NCBI GenBank assembly: GCA_021769425.1
Contig: JAETSX010000026.1
Coordinates: forward strand, 1 to 53,808
Direction: 5' to 3'
Source of the DNA: Eubacterium sp.
GTDB lineage: Bacteria > Bacillota > Clostridia > Lachnospirales > Lachnospiraceae
Length of the DNA stretch: 53,808 nucleotides
Shown piece after piece: positions 23,945 through 31,909 of the stretch (positions are counted from its first letter, which is position 1; each line of letters begins with the position of its first letter). The notes under the pieces were generated by a model that was not told where the DNA came from, searched no databases, and saw nothing but the letters and a program-made list of their open reading frames with translations. The translations under genes and the position numbers were made by a program.

Positions 23945-26170
23945 ATGATTATTTATCATGAAAAAAGCAGAACATTCCACCTGCACAACGATTCCATCAG
24001 CTATCTTATGACAGTAATGCCAAACGGCCATATAGGCCAGTTGTATTTCGGGAAGAAAATCCATGATAAAGAGGATTTTTCCTACCTGCTGGAAACCTGT
24101 GAACGGCCCATGACTTCTTATCTCTACGAAAATGACAGAACCTTTTCTCTGGAGCATATCCGGCAGGAATACCCTGTATTCGGCACAACGGATTACCGCC
24201 AGCCCGCTGTGGATATCCGACAGGAAAACGGAAGCCGGATTCTGGATTTTAAATACCAGGGATATACCATCACAAAGGGGAAGCCCGCATTAGAGGGGCT
24301 TCCGGCAACCTACACAGAATCAGATGATGAGGCAGAAACCCTGACTCTGTCACTGAAAGATGAGATATCCGGCGTCTGTGCAGAACTTTTGTACACCATA
24401 TTCCGCCAGGGCGGAATTCTTGCCCGCAGCGTCCGCCTCTGCAACCAGGGGAGCGCTCCGGTACAGTTAGAACGCGCCATGAGCCTTTCTTTGGATCTGC
24501 CGGACCGGGACTATGAATGGCTGCAGCTTTCCGGATGCTGGGCAAGGGAATGCCATATCCGCAAGAGAAATCTGGAACCGGGCATCCAGTCCATTGGAAG
24601 CATGCGGGGCAATTCCTCTCATGAACACAATCCCTTCCTGGTATTAAAACGGGAAAATACAACCGAACACCAGGGAGAAGCCATTGGATTTTCTCTGATT
24701 TACAGCGGTAACTTCCGCATTCAGGCAGAAGTGGACGCCCATGAAACCCTTCGTGTCCTGGTCGGAATTGATCCGGAAACATTCTCATGGAAATTAGACA
24801 GCGGCGAAAGTTTCCAAACGCCGGAGGCCGTTATGGTCTATACCGATCAGGGCTTAAACCACATGAGCCAGACCTTCCACAAACTGTATCAGCGGCGTCT
24901 GGCAAGAGGATACTGGCGGGACAAAGCAAGGCCCATTTTAAACAATAACTGGGAAGCCACTTATTTTGACTTCACAGAAGAACGTCTGGTGGAAATTGCC
25001 GCAAAAGCAAAAGAATGCGGTGTGGAACTTTTCGTATTAGACGACGGCTGGTTCGGCGCCCGCAGCAGCGACAAAGCGGGTCTGGGAGACTGGATCGCCA
25101 ATCCAAAGCGTCTGCCCAGAGGAATCCGGGGACTTTCGGAAAGAATCGAGGAACTGGGATTAAAATTCGGCCTCTGGTTTGAACCGGAAATGGTAAACAA
25201 AGATTCTGATTTTTACAGGGCCCATCCGGACTGGATCATAGAGGCCCCGAACCGTCCTGCATCCCACGGCCGTTACCAGTATGTGCTGGATTTTTCCAGA
25301 ACAGAAGTGGTATCTGCCATTTATCAGCAGATGTCCAAAATCCTGCGGGAATCAAAAATTTCCTATATTAAGTGGGACATGAATCGCAGCATTACCGAAT
25401 GCTATTCCAAAGTCCTGCCCCCGGATCGACAAGGTGAGGTGTATCACCGGTATATTCTGGGAGTGTACGACCTGTATGAGCGCCTGACCAGAGAATTTCC
25501 GGAAGTTCTGTTTGAATCCTGTGCCAGCGGCGGCGGCAGATTTGATCCCGGCATGCTGTATTATGCTCCTCAAGGTTGGGCCAGCGATAACAGCGATGCC
25601 GTAGAGCGGCTGAAAATTCAGTACGGAACCTCCATGTGCTATCCCATCAGCAGCATAGGCGCCCACGTATCTGTCACGCCGAACCATCAGGTTTTCCGCA
25701 ACACACCCCTACACACAAGGGCAAATGTGGCTTATTTCGGCACCTTTGGTTATGAGCTGGATCTCAACAAATTAACAGAAGAAGAACTGGCAGAAGTAAA
25801 AGAACAGATTGCTTTTATGAAACAGTACCGAAACCTGCTGCAATTCGGAACATTCTATCGCCTGAAAAGCCCTTTTGAGGGCAATGAAACCGTATGGATG
25901 ACGGTAAGCCCAGATCAGAAAAACGCATTAGTGGGATGGTATCGGACCTTAAACTGCGTCAATGCCTCCTATACCCGGGTGCGCCTGGAAGGATTGAATC
26001 CTGCGTACTGTTACCGAAATAAAAACACCGGACTGTGCCATTACGGCGACGAACTGATGCACGCAGGGCTGATTACCAGTGACGATACGGCAGGCCAGGT
26101 TCCGGCAGACGCCCTGCCTCCCAGTGATTTTGAATCCAGAATCTATGTACTGGAGGTGGAAGAATCTTGA
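23945..26170 (+). CDS. aga: Alpha-galactosidase, glycoside hydrolase family 36
   Basis: A 741-residue cytosolic enzyme cleaving terminal alpha-1,6-galactose from melibiose, raffinose or stachyose. An N-terminal beta-sandwich (to about 300) is followed by the catalytic barrel (about 325-640) and a C-terminal beta domain. The nucleophile is Asp478 in YIKWDMNRS and the acid/base is Asp548 in GWASDNSD. These positions match those known for the Geobacillus enzyme AgaA. The motif SCASGGGRFDPGM is also intact. There is no signal peptide, fitting import by the adjacent symporter. AAGGAGG lies 5 nt before the ATG. Confidence 0.95.
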   Translation: MIIYHEKSRTFHLHNDSISYLMTVMPNGHIGQLYFGKKIHDKEDFSYLLETCERPMTSYLYENDRTFSLEHIRQEYPVFGTTDYRQPAVDIRQENGSRILDFKYQGYTITKGKPALEGLPATYTESDDEAETLTLSLKDEISGVCAELLYTIFRQGGILARSVRLCNQGSAPVQLERAMSLSLDLPDRDYEWLQLSGCWARECHIRKRNLEPGIQSIGSMRGNSSHEHNPFLVLKRENTTEHQGEAIGFSLIYSGNFRIQAEVDAHETLRVLVGIDPETFSWKLDSGESFQTPEAVMVYTDQGLNHMSQTFHKLYQRRLARGYWRDKARPILNNNWEATYFDFTEERLVEIAAKAKECGVELFVLDDGWFGARSSDKAGLGDWIANPKRLPRGIRGLSERIEELGLKFGLWFEPEMVNKDSDFYRAHPDWIIEAPNRPASHGRYQYVLDFSRTEVVSAIYQQMSKILRESKISYIKWDMNRSITECYSKVLPPDRQGEVYHRYILGVYDLYERLTREFPEVLFESCASGGGRFDPGMLYYAPQGWASDNSDAVERLKIQYGTSMCYPISSIGAHVSVTPNHQVFRNTPLHTRANVAYFGTFGYELDLNKLTEEELAEVKEQIAFMKQYRNLLQFGTFYRLKSPFEGNETVWMTVSPDQKNALVGWYRTLNCVNASYTRVRLEGLNPAYCYRNKNTGLCHYGDELMHAGLITSDDTAGQVPADALPPSDFESRIYVLEVEES

Positions 26171-26817
26171 ACGGCGAAAACAAATACACGCCTGTCCGGG
26201 TTTTTATGATGCTTGCAGGGATCCTGCTCATCGGCATGTGCGTGGCCTCCTATCGGATGAGCGGTTTCGGCGTAGATCCCTTTTCCTCTATGAACCTTGG
26301 GGTCAGCGGTTTTGTGGGAATGTCCTTCGGCACCTGGCAGCTTATTGTTAATGCAGTATTGCTGGTGATTGTCTGGTTTACTGTGCGAGACTGCATCGGC
26401 CCCGGAACCATAGTTAACATGGTATGTGTGGGATATACGGCAGATTTTCTCTGCTGGCTGTTCCTGGAACAGATGGGGCTTCACGTAACGGCGCCTCTGC
26501 GGATCTTCCTGCTGGCTCTCGGCACTTTATTCGCCTCCCTGGGATGCGCCTTATATATGTCGGCGGAAATGGGAATCGCCCCTTACGACAGCGTTGCCTT
26601 CATCATAACATCCTGCACTAAGGAGAGAATTTCTTTCCGTACGGCGCGGGTACTTTCTGATTTGGCAGTTATCATAATAGGAATTACTTTCTGCCTTTTG
26701 GCAAAGAATACTATTTGGGAGATTGTGGGCCTGGGAACAATTGTCAATGCCTGCCTAAACGGGCCGCTGATACAATTCTTCCGAGAAAAATTCGCAAAAA
26801 TATTCAAAATACAATAG
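26167..26817 (+). CDS. YczE/YitT-like integral membrane protein
   Basis: A 216-residue membrane protein with about six hydrophobic segments and the family-typical GVDPFSSMNLGVS and MGIAPYDSVAFII motifs. The start is TTG, overlapping the alpha-galactosidase stop by 4 nt (TTGA), with GGAGGTGG about 9 nt upstream. Translational coupling is therefore likely. Family function is unknown; some members are annotated as transporters or regulators of membrane enzymes. Its tight link to alpha-galactoside use is unusual. Confidence 0.75.
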   Translation: MNGENKYTPVRVFMMLAGILLIGMCVASYRMSGFGVDPFSSMNLGVSGFVGMSFGTWQLIVNAVLLVIVWFTVRDCIGPGTIVNMVCVGYTADFLCWLFLEQMGLHVTAPLRIFLLALGTLFASLGCALYMSAEMGIAPYDSVAFIITSCTKERISFRTARVLSDLAVIIIGITFCLLAKNTIWEIVGLGTIVNACLNGPLIQFFREKFAKIFKIQ

Positions 26818-26837
26818 CGATTAAATGAACATTATCC

Positions 26838-26872
26838 ATGCGGATACAGTCCCTGGCGCCATCCGCATTTTT
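26838..26872 (+). terminator. Terminator of the alpha-galactoside operon
   Basis: A perfect 8-bp stem (ATGCGGAT with ATCCGCAT), a 15-nt loop and TTTTT, located 21 nt after the YczE-like stop. Confidence 0.85.
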
Positions 26873-27006
26873 GTACCGATGCGCCTTCCCCGGATATCAG
26901 AATATTTCTTTTGTCAGGCAGGCTTTCATGTGTTACAATAGGTCTGCCTGGCAGTTTTTGCTCCATCTCTCCGGCAGAGGATGCCCAAAAAGATTATGAT
27001 ACCCTA

Positions 27007-27048
27007 AGGAACTGTTCAAAATTAACTTTTAAATTTTGAACAGTTCCT
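27007..27048. repeat. Perfect 17-bp inverted repeat upstream of the phospholipase-like gene
   Basis: AGGAACTGTTCAAAATT (27007-27023) is the exact reverse complement of 27032-27048 around an 8-nt loop. It ends 45 nt before the start codon at 27094. It lacks a T-run on either side. It could be an operator, an mRNA-stabilising stem, or a small repeat. Confidence 0.7.
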
Positions 27049-27093
27049 AACCCAGGCATGAAAAAAAACAGACTTGCCAAACAGGAGGTTATT

Positions 27094-28113
27094 ATGCCCG
27101 GATTTACCACACACTATTTATTCGGAGTTAACGCATATAAAAAATCAAATGCTTCCCCTTTGAAAAAAGTTATTCAGAAGGAGCGCAAAGCATACAGTTT
27201 AGGGCTGCAGGGCCCTGATCTGTTTTTCTATTTTCTTCCTTCCTATACCATCCACAAAAACAACATTGGTTCCGTAGCGCACACAGAAAAAACAAATAAG
27301 TTTCTCCGCCATCTGCTGGACAGCCGAAAGCTGTTTTCGTCCCGTAAGGAACAGGAAATTGCAGAAGCCTATATTGCCGGCTTTCTGGGGCATTACATTC
27401 TGGACACCCGCTGCCATCCCTATGTTTACTGGAAAACAGAATTCAGCGAAAAAAACAACGAATATCACGGACGCCATATGGGTCTGGAAACGGAAATTGA
27501 CGCCAGGCTGCTGAAATTCTACCGGCATCTTCCTCCTTCCGCTTTCCAGCAGCACGCCACGATTGCGCTGAACCGCCTGCAGAAGCGCACCATTGCCCGA
27601 ATCCTGCACTATGTATATGCCAGGACTTACCCGGAACTGGGCATTCTGCCCCTCACCATACGGACTTCTATTTTCTCCATTCAGGCCGGAACAAAATTCC
27701 TGCACGATCCTTCCGGGCAAAAAAAGAAAATCATCGGTTCACTGGAAAAATTGTTCTTAGGGCATACATTGTTATCCACATTAATTCCCAGCGGCAGCCT
27801 TTCTGTCCACAATGATCCCCTGAATCTGCTCCATGAAGAGTGGAAAAATCCCTGGGATCACTCTCTGGTTTCTACAGCTTCTTTTTTTGATTTGATGAAA
27901 AGCGCTCAAGAAAGTTATCTGAAAATTCTGGAAGAACTGGACCGCCTGCTTTTTAAACAAAAAGAAAGCCCCGCCACAGGCAGGACTCCCATAAACCAGA
28001 GCTATTTTACGAAAGCCGGATCAGCAGCCGGACAAAATAACTGGAAAGACCTTCTGAATCATCTTGGAAACCTGTCCTATCACAGTGGATTGGACGCAGG
28101 AATTCCCAGTTAA
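27094..28113 (+). CDS. Zinc-dependent phospholipase C family protein
   Basis: A 339-residue protein beginning MPGFTTHYLFG, a hallmark of the clostridial zinc-dependent PLC-like family. Likely metal-binding His/Asp residues lie in PGFTTH, GLQGPDLFFY, GFLGHYILDTRCHPY and YHGRHMGLETEIDARL. The start at 27094 is chosen for AGGAGGTTATT directly upstream; the ATG at 27058 has no site. No signal peptide is visible, so it is probably intracellular and its true substrate may not be phospholipid. It is monocistronic, convergent with the dehydrogenase operon. Confidence 0.82.
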   Translation: MPGFTTHYLFGVNAYKKSNASPLKKVIQKERKAYSLGLQGPDLFFYFLPSYTIHKNNIGSVAHTEKTNKFLRHLLDSRKLFSSRKEQEIAEAYIAGFLGHYILDTRCHPYVYWKTEFSEKNNEYHGRHMGLETEIDARLLKFYRHLPPSAFQQHATIALNRLQKRTIARILHYVYARTYPELGILPLTIRTSIFSIQAGTKFLHDPSGQKKKIIGSLEKLFLGHTLLSTLIPSGSLSVHNDPLNLLHEEWKNPWDHSLVSTASFFDLMKSAQESYLKILEELDRLLFKQKESPATGRTPINQSYFTKAGSAAGQNNWKDLLNHLGNLSYHSGLDAGIPS

Positions 28114-28141
28114 TCACCAGAGAGCTTTGAAATCCTGTAAA

Positions 28142-29077
28142 TCAGATTTCAAAAAATTCTTTTATCTGCCCCAAGATCGTATTCATCAGCCTGATTCTCG
28201 CTTCCACGCTTGCCCAGGCGATATGGGGCGTAATCAACAGCCGGTCACTGTCTTTTATGGTTTTCAGAGGGTTGTCCTCACTCATAGGCTCCGCACAGAG
28301 AACGTCAAGAGCCGCTCCCCGGATTTCCCCTGCATTCAATGCATCCGCCAGATCCTGCTCCGATACAATCGGCCCCCTGCCCAGATTCAGGAAGATTGCT
28401 GATTTTTTCATCTTTTCAAATGCCTTTTTATCCATCAGATTCTCTGTCTCAGGCGTCAGCGGTGCATGAACCGATACAATATCGGAGGTTTCCAGCAATT
28501 CTTCAAAACTTACCCTCTGATAATCCGGCTGATGATTCTTCCCGGTGGTGGAATAATAAATCATATTGCAGCCAAACATCTTAGCCGTTTCCGCCACCCG
28601 CCTTCCAATGGCGCCCATGCCGATAATTCCCCAGGTCTTCCCGTCAATCTCTGAAAACTTCTTGTCAAAATGAGTAAACAGACAGTCTTTTACATATTTT
28701 TCGGATTTCACATATTCATCATAATAGGGCAGATGCTCCACCAGGTAAAACAGCATGGCAAAGGTATGCTGGGTCACAGATTCCGTGGAATACCCGGCAA
28801 CATTGCGCCATGCAATCCCCCGCTTGTCCAGATAATCCTTGTCCAGATTGTTGGTTCCTGTTGCTGTCACACAAACCAGCTTCAGATTCTTTGCTTCGCC
28901 AATGCTTTCTTCATTAACCGGAACTTTGTTCAAAATAATAACGTCCGCATCCCTGGTTCGTTCCCTGGCCTGTTTGGGTGTGGAAAAATCATATTTTACC
29001 ACTTCTCCCAATGCCTCATAGCCAGATAAATCAATGTCATCTCCAATGGTCTTCGCATCCAAAAATACTAATTTCAT
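28142..29077 (-). CDS. D-2-hydroxyacid dehydrogenase (HprA/glycerate dehydrogenase-like)
   Basis: A 311-residue NAD(P)-dependent oxidoreductase. The nucleotide fold has GMGAIGRRVAE. Catalytic Arg, Glu and His are expected in VHAPLTPETENLM, ALDVLCAEPM and LLITPHIAWASVEAR, all visible. Glyoxylate, hydroxypyruvate or another small 2-ketoacid is the likely substrate. Its start overlaps the stop of the upstream phosphatase gene by 4 nt, so the pair is coupled. It is the last gene of the DUF89/phosphatase/dehydrogenase run. Confidence 0.9.
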   Translation of the reverse strand: MKLVFLDAKTIGDDIDLSGYEALGEVVKYDFSTPKQARERTRDADVIILNKVPVNEESIGEAKNLKLVCVTATGTNNLDKDYLDKRGIAWRNVAGYSTESVTQHTFAMLFYLVEHLPYYDEYVKSEKYVKDCLFTHFDKKFSEIDGKTWGIIGMGAIGRRVAETAKMFGCNMIYYSTTGKNHQPDYQRVSFEELLETSDIVSVHAPLTPETENLMDKKAFEKMKKSAIFLNLGRGPIVSEQDLADALNAGEIRGAALDVLCAEPMSEDNPLKTIKDSDRLLITPHIAWASVEARIRLMNTILGQIKEFFEI

Positions 29078-29859
29078 ATAATATCCTCCTCTATCATTAA
29101 CTTTATATATTTTTCATCAAATTCCAATAACCGAATTCCGCTGCCAGAAACCGTTTCTTTCGAAGTTTCCCCTAAACTTTTGTCTTTTTTGCAGACAGTT
29201 TCCGCCAAATCTTCCCCAAATCTTTTGTCTTTTTTGCAGACAGTTTCCGCCAAATCTTCCCCAAATCTTTTGTCTTTTCTGCAGACAGTTTCCGCCGAAG
29301 CTTCCCGTAATCCGCCGTCTTTCACACGGCAGACAAAACCGCACCCGTTCCCCGTCTGGTATTCATAATATTCCTTAGGCGGACACGCAAAGGCTTCCAG
29401 AATCGCCATAATCGTTCCCCCATGAACCACCAATCCCACATACTCCCAACGGTTTTCCCATGCCGTCCTGACACATTTTTGAAAAGCCGCCCTGCAGCGG
29501 CATTTGAACTGTTCCGGCTCCTCCCCTCCCGGAAACCCAATGGTTCCGCCGCTGTCAATAAATTTCTGATAATTCGGATTGCCGCTTAATTCCTGATAAT
29601 TCTTATATTCAAATTCTCCGAAATCCATTTCCCGAAAGTCTTCGATGATTATCGTCCCGGTTTTCCCAAAAAGAATTTCTGCCGTCTGTCGGCATCTTAA
29701 ATAAGGACTTACAAACACCCCGTCCATCACTGGAAAATCCTGCCTCTTTTGCCGCAGCCGTTCCTTTTCCTCTTCCAAAATTCCCTCATTGGTGCGCCCC
29801 ACGTAACGGCGTTCCCGATTGCCTGATGTAGCTCCATGTCGGATAAAATACAGTTTCAT
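29074..29859 (-). CDS. Histidine phosphatase (phosphoglycerate mutase-like) with repetitive tail
   Basis: A 261-residue protein. The catalytic core (1-180) has the RHG motif with His8, an early YVGRTNEGIL, Glu in DFREMDFGEFEYKN, and VVHGGTIM with the second His. This suits the CobC/GpmB branch of phosphatases acting on small phosphorylated metabolites. After residue 185 three 15-residue repeats (AETVCKKDKRFGEDL type) are inserted before a final helix-like tail, making it longer than usual. The start lies 67 nt from the DUF89 gene and its stop overlaps the dehydrogenase start. Confidence 0.85.
   Translation of the reverse strand: MKLYFIRHGATSGNRERRYVGRTNEGILEEEKERLRQKRQDFPVMDGVFVSPYLRCRQTAEILFGKTGTIIIEDFREMDFGEFEYKNYQELSGNPNYQKFIDSGGTIGFPGGEEPEQFKCRCRAAFQKCVRTAWENRWEYVGLVVHGGTIMAILEAFACPPKEYYEYQTGNGCGFVCRVKDGGLREASAETVCRKDKRFGEDLAETVCKKDKRFGEDLAETVCKKDKSLGETSKETVSGSGIRLLEFDEKYIKLMIEEDII
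29149..29300 (-). repeat. In-frame 45-bp tandem repeats in the phosphatase C-terminus
   Basis: Units lie at 29149-29193 (degenerate), 29194-29238, 29239-29283 and a partial one from 29284. They encode AETVC(R/K)KDK(R/S)(F/L)GE. The two middle units are nearly identical in DNA, so the expansion is recent. Confidence 0.9.
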
Positions 29860-29926
29860 AAGGATTCCCCTTTGCCAATTCCAAACATTTCACACAATTG
29901 AAACACATAACGGATCACATGCAGCT

Positions 29927-30799
29927 TTATAGAGATACCCTTTTCTCATTAATCAACATTCCCTGAAACCGTTCCACACCGAACTGACTGGAAAAATGCC
30001 GGCATTTGCACAGGAAGAGATAATATATATTCTTCCCGCACCCATGCAGGGATTCAAAGTTCCCCTGCCCTTTGGCAAGAATCAAATCGGCGCTGTCCAC
30101 AATCTCCTTCCCTTCCTCCGTCAGCTTGGAATATATCACGCCCTGAATGGAACTGTTATTGGTAATCACGGGAACCTCTTCTGTAATTCCAACCATTTCG
30201 GCGTCTTCCAGGGTTGCGTCATTGATGGCGTCCTCTCCCCGGACCATAGCTGTGATATGTAACCTGGGATAAGTTTTCTTCAATTCACGGATGACAATTT
30301 TATCCAGCACAATTTCCCCGCAGTTATCCATAATATAAACCAGCCGGGAAGCTTCGCCCAGCTCCCTGCGCAAATGTCCATATTCCGTTTCATCCAACTG
30401 GTCATTCTCCCTGCGTAACAATTCCAGAAATTCTTCCTTCGTCACATGCTCCACGGCGGAAAAATCAATATAATTTCCAATCCGGGCGAAGCGGATGGCT
30501 TCTCTTAAGGCATCCCGGCTTTTATGAATTTCCTGTTCCAGTTCCGGTTCCATCTGAAGCAGAAGGCGGTTAAACTCCTGCTTCATCTGAGCAATTTTCT
30601 CATCTTTTCCATAATATTTTTCCCGCAGTTTTGTCAGCAGGGCGCCCATCCAGGGCGCATTGTGCTCCGGCCTGCTGCTTCCAAGCAATGCCATGACTTC
30701 CCGCATAAAGGCCGCTTTCTTCTCTTCATCTTTAAAATTTTCAATCAGACGCTCCTGCTGATTCACCAGGCAACACATGCACTTCGAATATAACAGCAT
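29927..30799 (-). CDS. DUF89/ARMT1-like metal-dependent phosphatase
   Basis: A 290-residue protein of the DUF89 damage-control phosphatase family. An N-terminal CMCCLVNQQ motif is followed by a helical domain and the metal site: VYIMDNCGEIVLDK with the conserved Asp-Asn, later TNNSSIQG, and AKGQGNFESLHG with the family-typical Lys-Gly-Gln-Gly-Asn. Characterised relatives hydrolyse phosphorylated sugars or damaged phosphometabolites. AAGGAGGACAACG precedes the ATG. It is first in an apparent operon with the phosphatase and dehydrogenase. Confidence 0.85.
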   Translation of the reverse strand: MLLYSKCMCCLVNQQERLIENFKDEEKKAAFMREVMALLGSSRPEHNAPWMGALLTKLREKYYGKDEKIAQMKQEFNRLLLQMEPELEQEIHKSRDALREAIRFARIGNYIDFSAVEHVTKEEFLELLRRENDQLDETEYGHLRRELGEASRLVYIMDNCGEIVLDKIVIRELKKTYPRLHITAMVRGEDAINDATLEDAEMVGITEEVPVITNNSSIQGVIYSKLTEEGKEIVDSADLILAKGQGNFESLHGCGKNIYYLFLCKCRHFSSQFGVERFQGMLINEKRVSL

Positions 30800-30906
30800 T
30801 CGTTGTCCTCCTTACCGTTTGATCATTCTGCCGGGTTTTTGATTCATTAATAATCCTGTTTGCACCCTAAATTCCTCCGTTTTATTATAGATCCCCTGTT
30901 CTGATT

Positions 30907-30935
30907 ATTATACGATAAAGCGGTTTTTTTATCAA
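30907..30935 (-). promoter_or_regulatory. Promoter of the DUF89 operon
   Basis: On the minus strand TTGATA (30930-30935) and TATAAT (30907-30912) are separated by exactly 17 nt, about 110 nt before the DUF89 start codon. Confidence 0.65.
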
Positions 30936-30946
30936 TAAAAAATGGT

Positions 30947-31888
30947 TCATTCCCAGGTTATCGACAGTTGTTCTTCCCTGCATGAGTTTACTTTTCGATC
31001 CGTAATTTTATCATCTTCTGCTACTCTTCCGCATAAAATCGGAGAATTCACATCATAGAGCCTGCAATTTTCCACAACGCTTTTGGGGCTGTAATTTGCA
31101 TAACAATAAATACAGCCGTTTCTGCATGTATTGTATGTGCCGACTTCCACACTTTCCATGCAGCCGCATTCCTGCCTTTGATTGCTGTCCTTCTTTCCTT
31201 TGATTTTACATCCGATAATCTGCTCTATCAATTCTTTGTCGATACAGCAGCTGCGTGCAATGCCGCAGGAGGATAAATCCATTTTTTCCGCACAGGCCGC
31301 CGTTTTCATTCCGTTCTTCCGGGCAATGGAAGCAATTTCTGTCCCAAATGCCAGGAGTTCCTGTTCCTCCGGAAAAAAGGGATGCAATGACTTCATATTT
31401 TTCTGATTCTTCGCATACAGATCCGCAAAGCTGATCACGCATTTTGACGTATATCCCCGCAGTTCTCCGGCAATCTGCGCAAAAGCTTTTAAATGATATT
31501 CCAGCGTATACCGCTGGGTAAAAATAATCGGATCGTATCTCCATATTACCTTTTCTCTGCCGATTGCCCGGGACAATCTCTGAAAAACGGAAATCATATG
31601 CTCTTTCTTATGGGGGACATTGGGCTCTATATCTTTCCCGAACCCGGTGAGGGTAAATTGAAAGTAATACCGGTAGTCCCCAAGCTCCTCCAACTTTGAA
31701 AGCATCGGCTCCGGATTTTTGGTCCAGAATACAATGCAGTCCACAATATCCGGAGATAACATAATTTTGCTGATTTGATGAAAGTTCATGGGATTGCGGA
31801 CATAGAGATACCCGTCCTTTATGCGGTTTAAAAACCATTCGGAGTAATAATTGGGGATATCCGTCCGCCGGCTGACGCTTAAAATCAC
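30947..31888 (-). CDS. DUF1848 family protein (cysteine-rich, radical-SAM-like)
   Basis: A 313-residue protein beginning ILSVSRRTDIPNYYSEWF, the DUF1848 signature, with RNPMNFHQ and CIVFWTKNPEPM also matching. The C-terminus has a cluster CGCMESVEVGTYNTCRNGCIYCYANY. The CxxxCxxC-like spacing suggests an iron-sulfur cluster, unusual in being near the C-terminus. The start is GTG with GGAAG upstream, 21 nt after the AlbA_2 gene, so the two are probably one transcript. The reaction is unknown. Confidence 0.82.
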   Translation of the reverse strand: MILSVSRRTDIPNYYSEWFLNRIKDGYLYVRNPMNFHQISKIMLSPDIVDCIVFWTKNPEPMLSKLEELGDYRYYFQFTLTGFGKDIEPNVPHKKEHMISVFQRLSRAIGREKVIWRYDPIIFTQRYTLEYHLKAFAQIAGELRGYTSKCVISFADLYAKNQKNMKSLHPFFPEEQELLAFGTEIASIARKNGMKTAACAEKMDLSSCGIARSCCIDKELIEQIIGCKIKGKKDSNQRQECGCMESVEVGTYNTCRNGCIYCYANYSPKSVVENCRLYDVNSPILCGRVAEDDKITDRKVNSCREEQLSITWE

Positions 31889-31909
31889 TTTTTCACTTCC
31901 CTTCTTTAT

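Noticed and set aside
27199-27720. 173-codon frame antisense to the phospholipase-like gene
   Set aside because: It is a shadow of the strongly supported plus-strand gene, with no ribosome site or recognisable domain.
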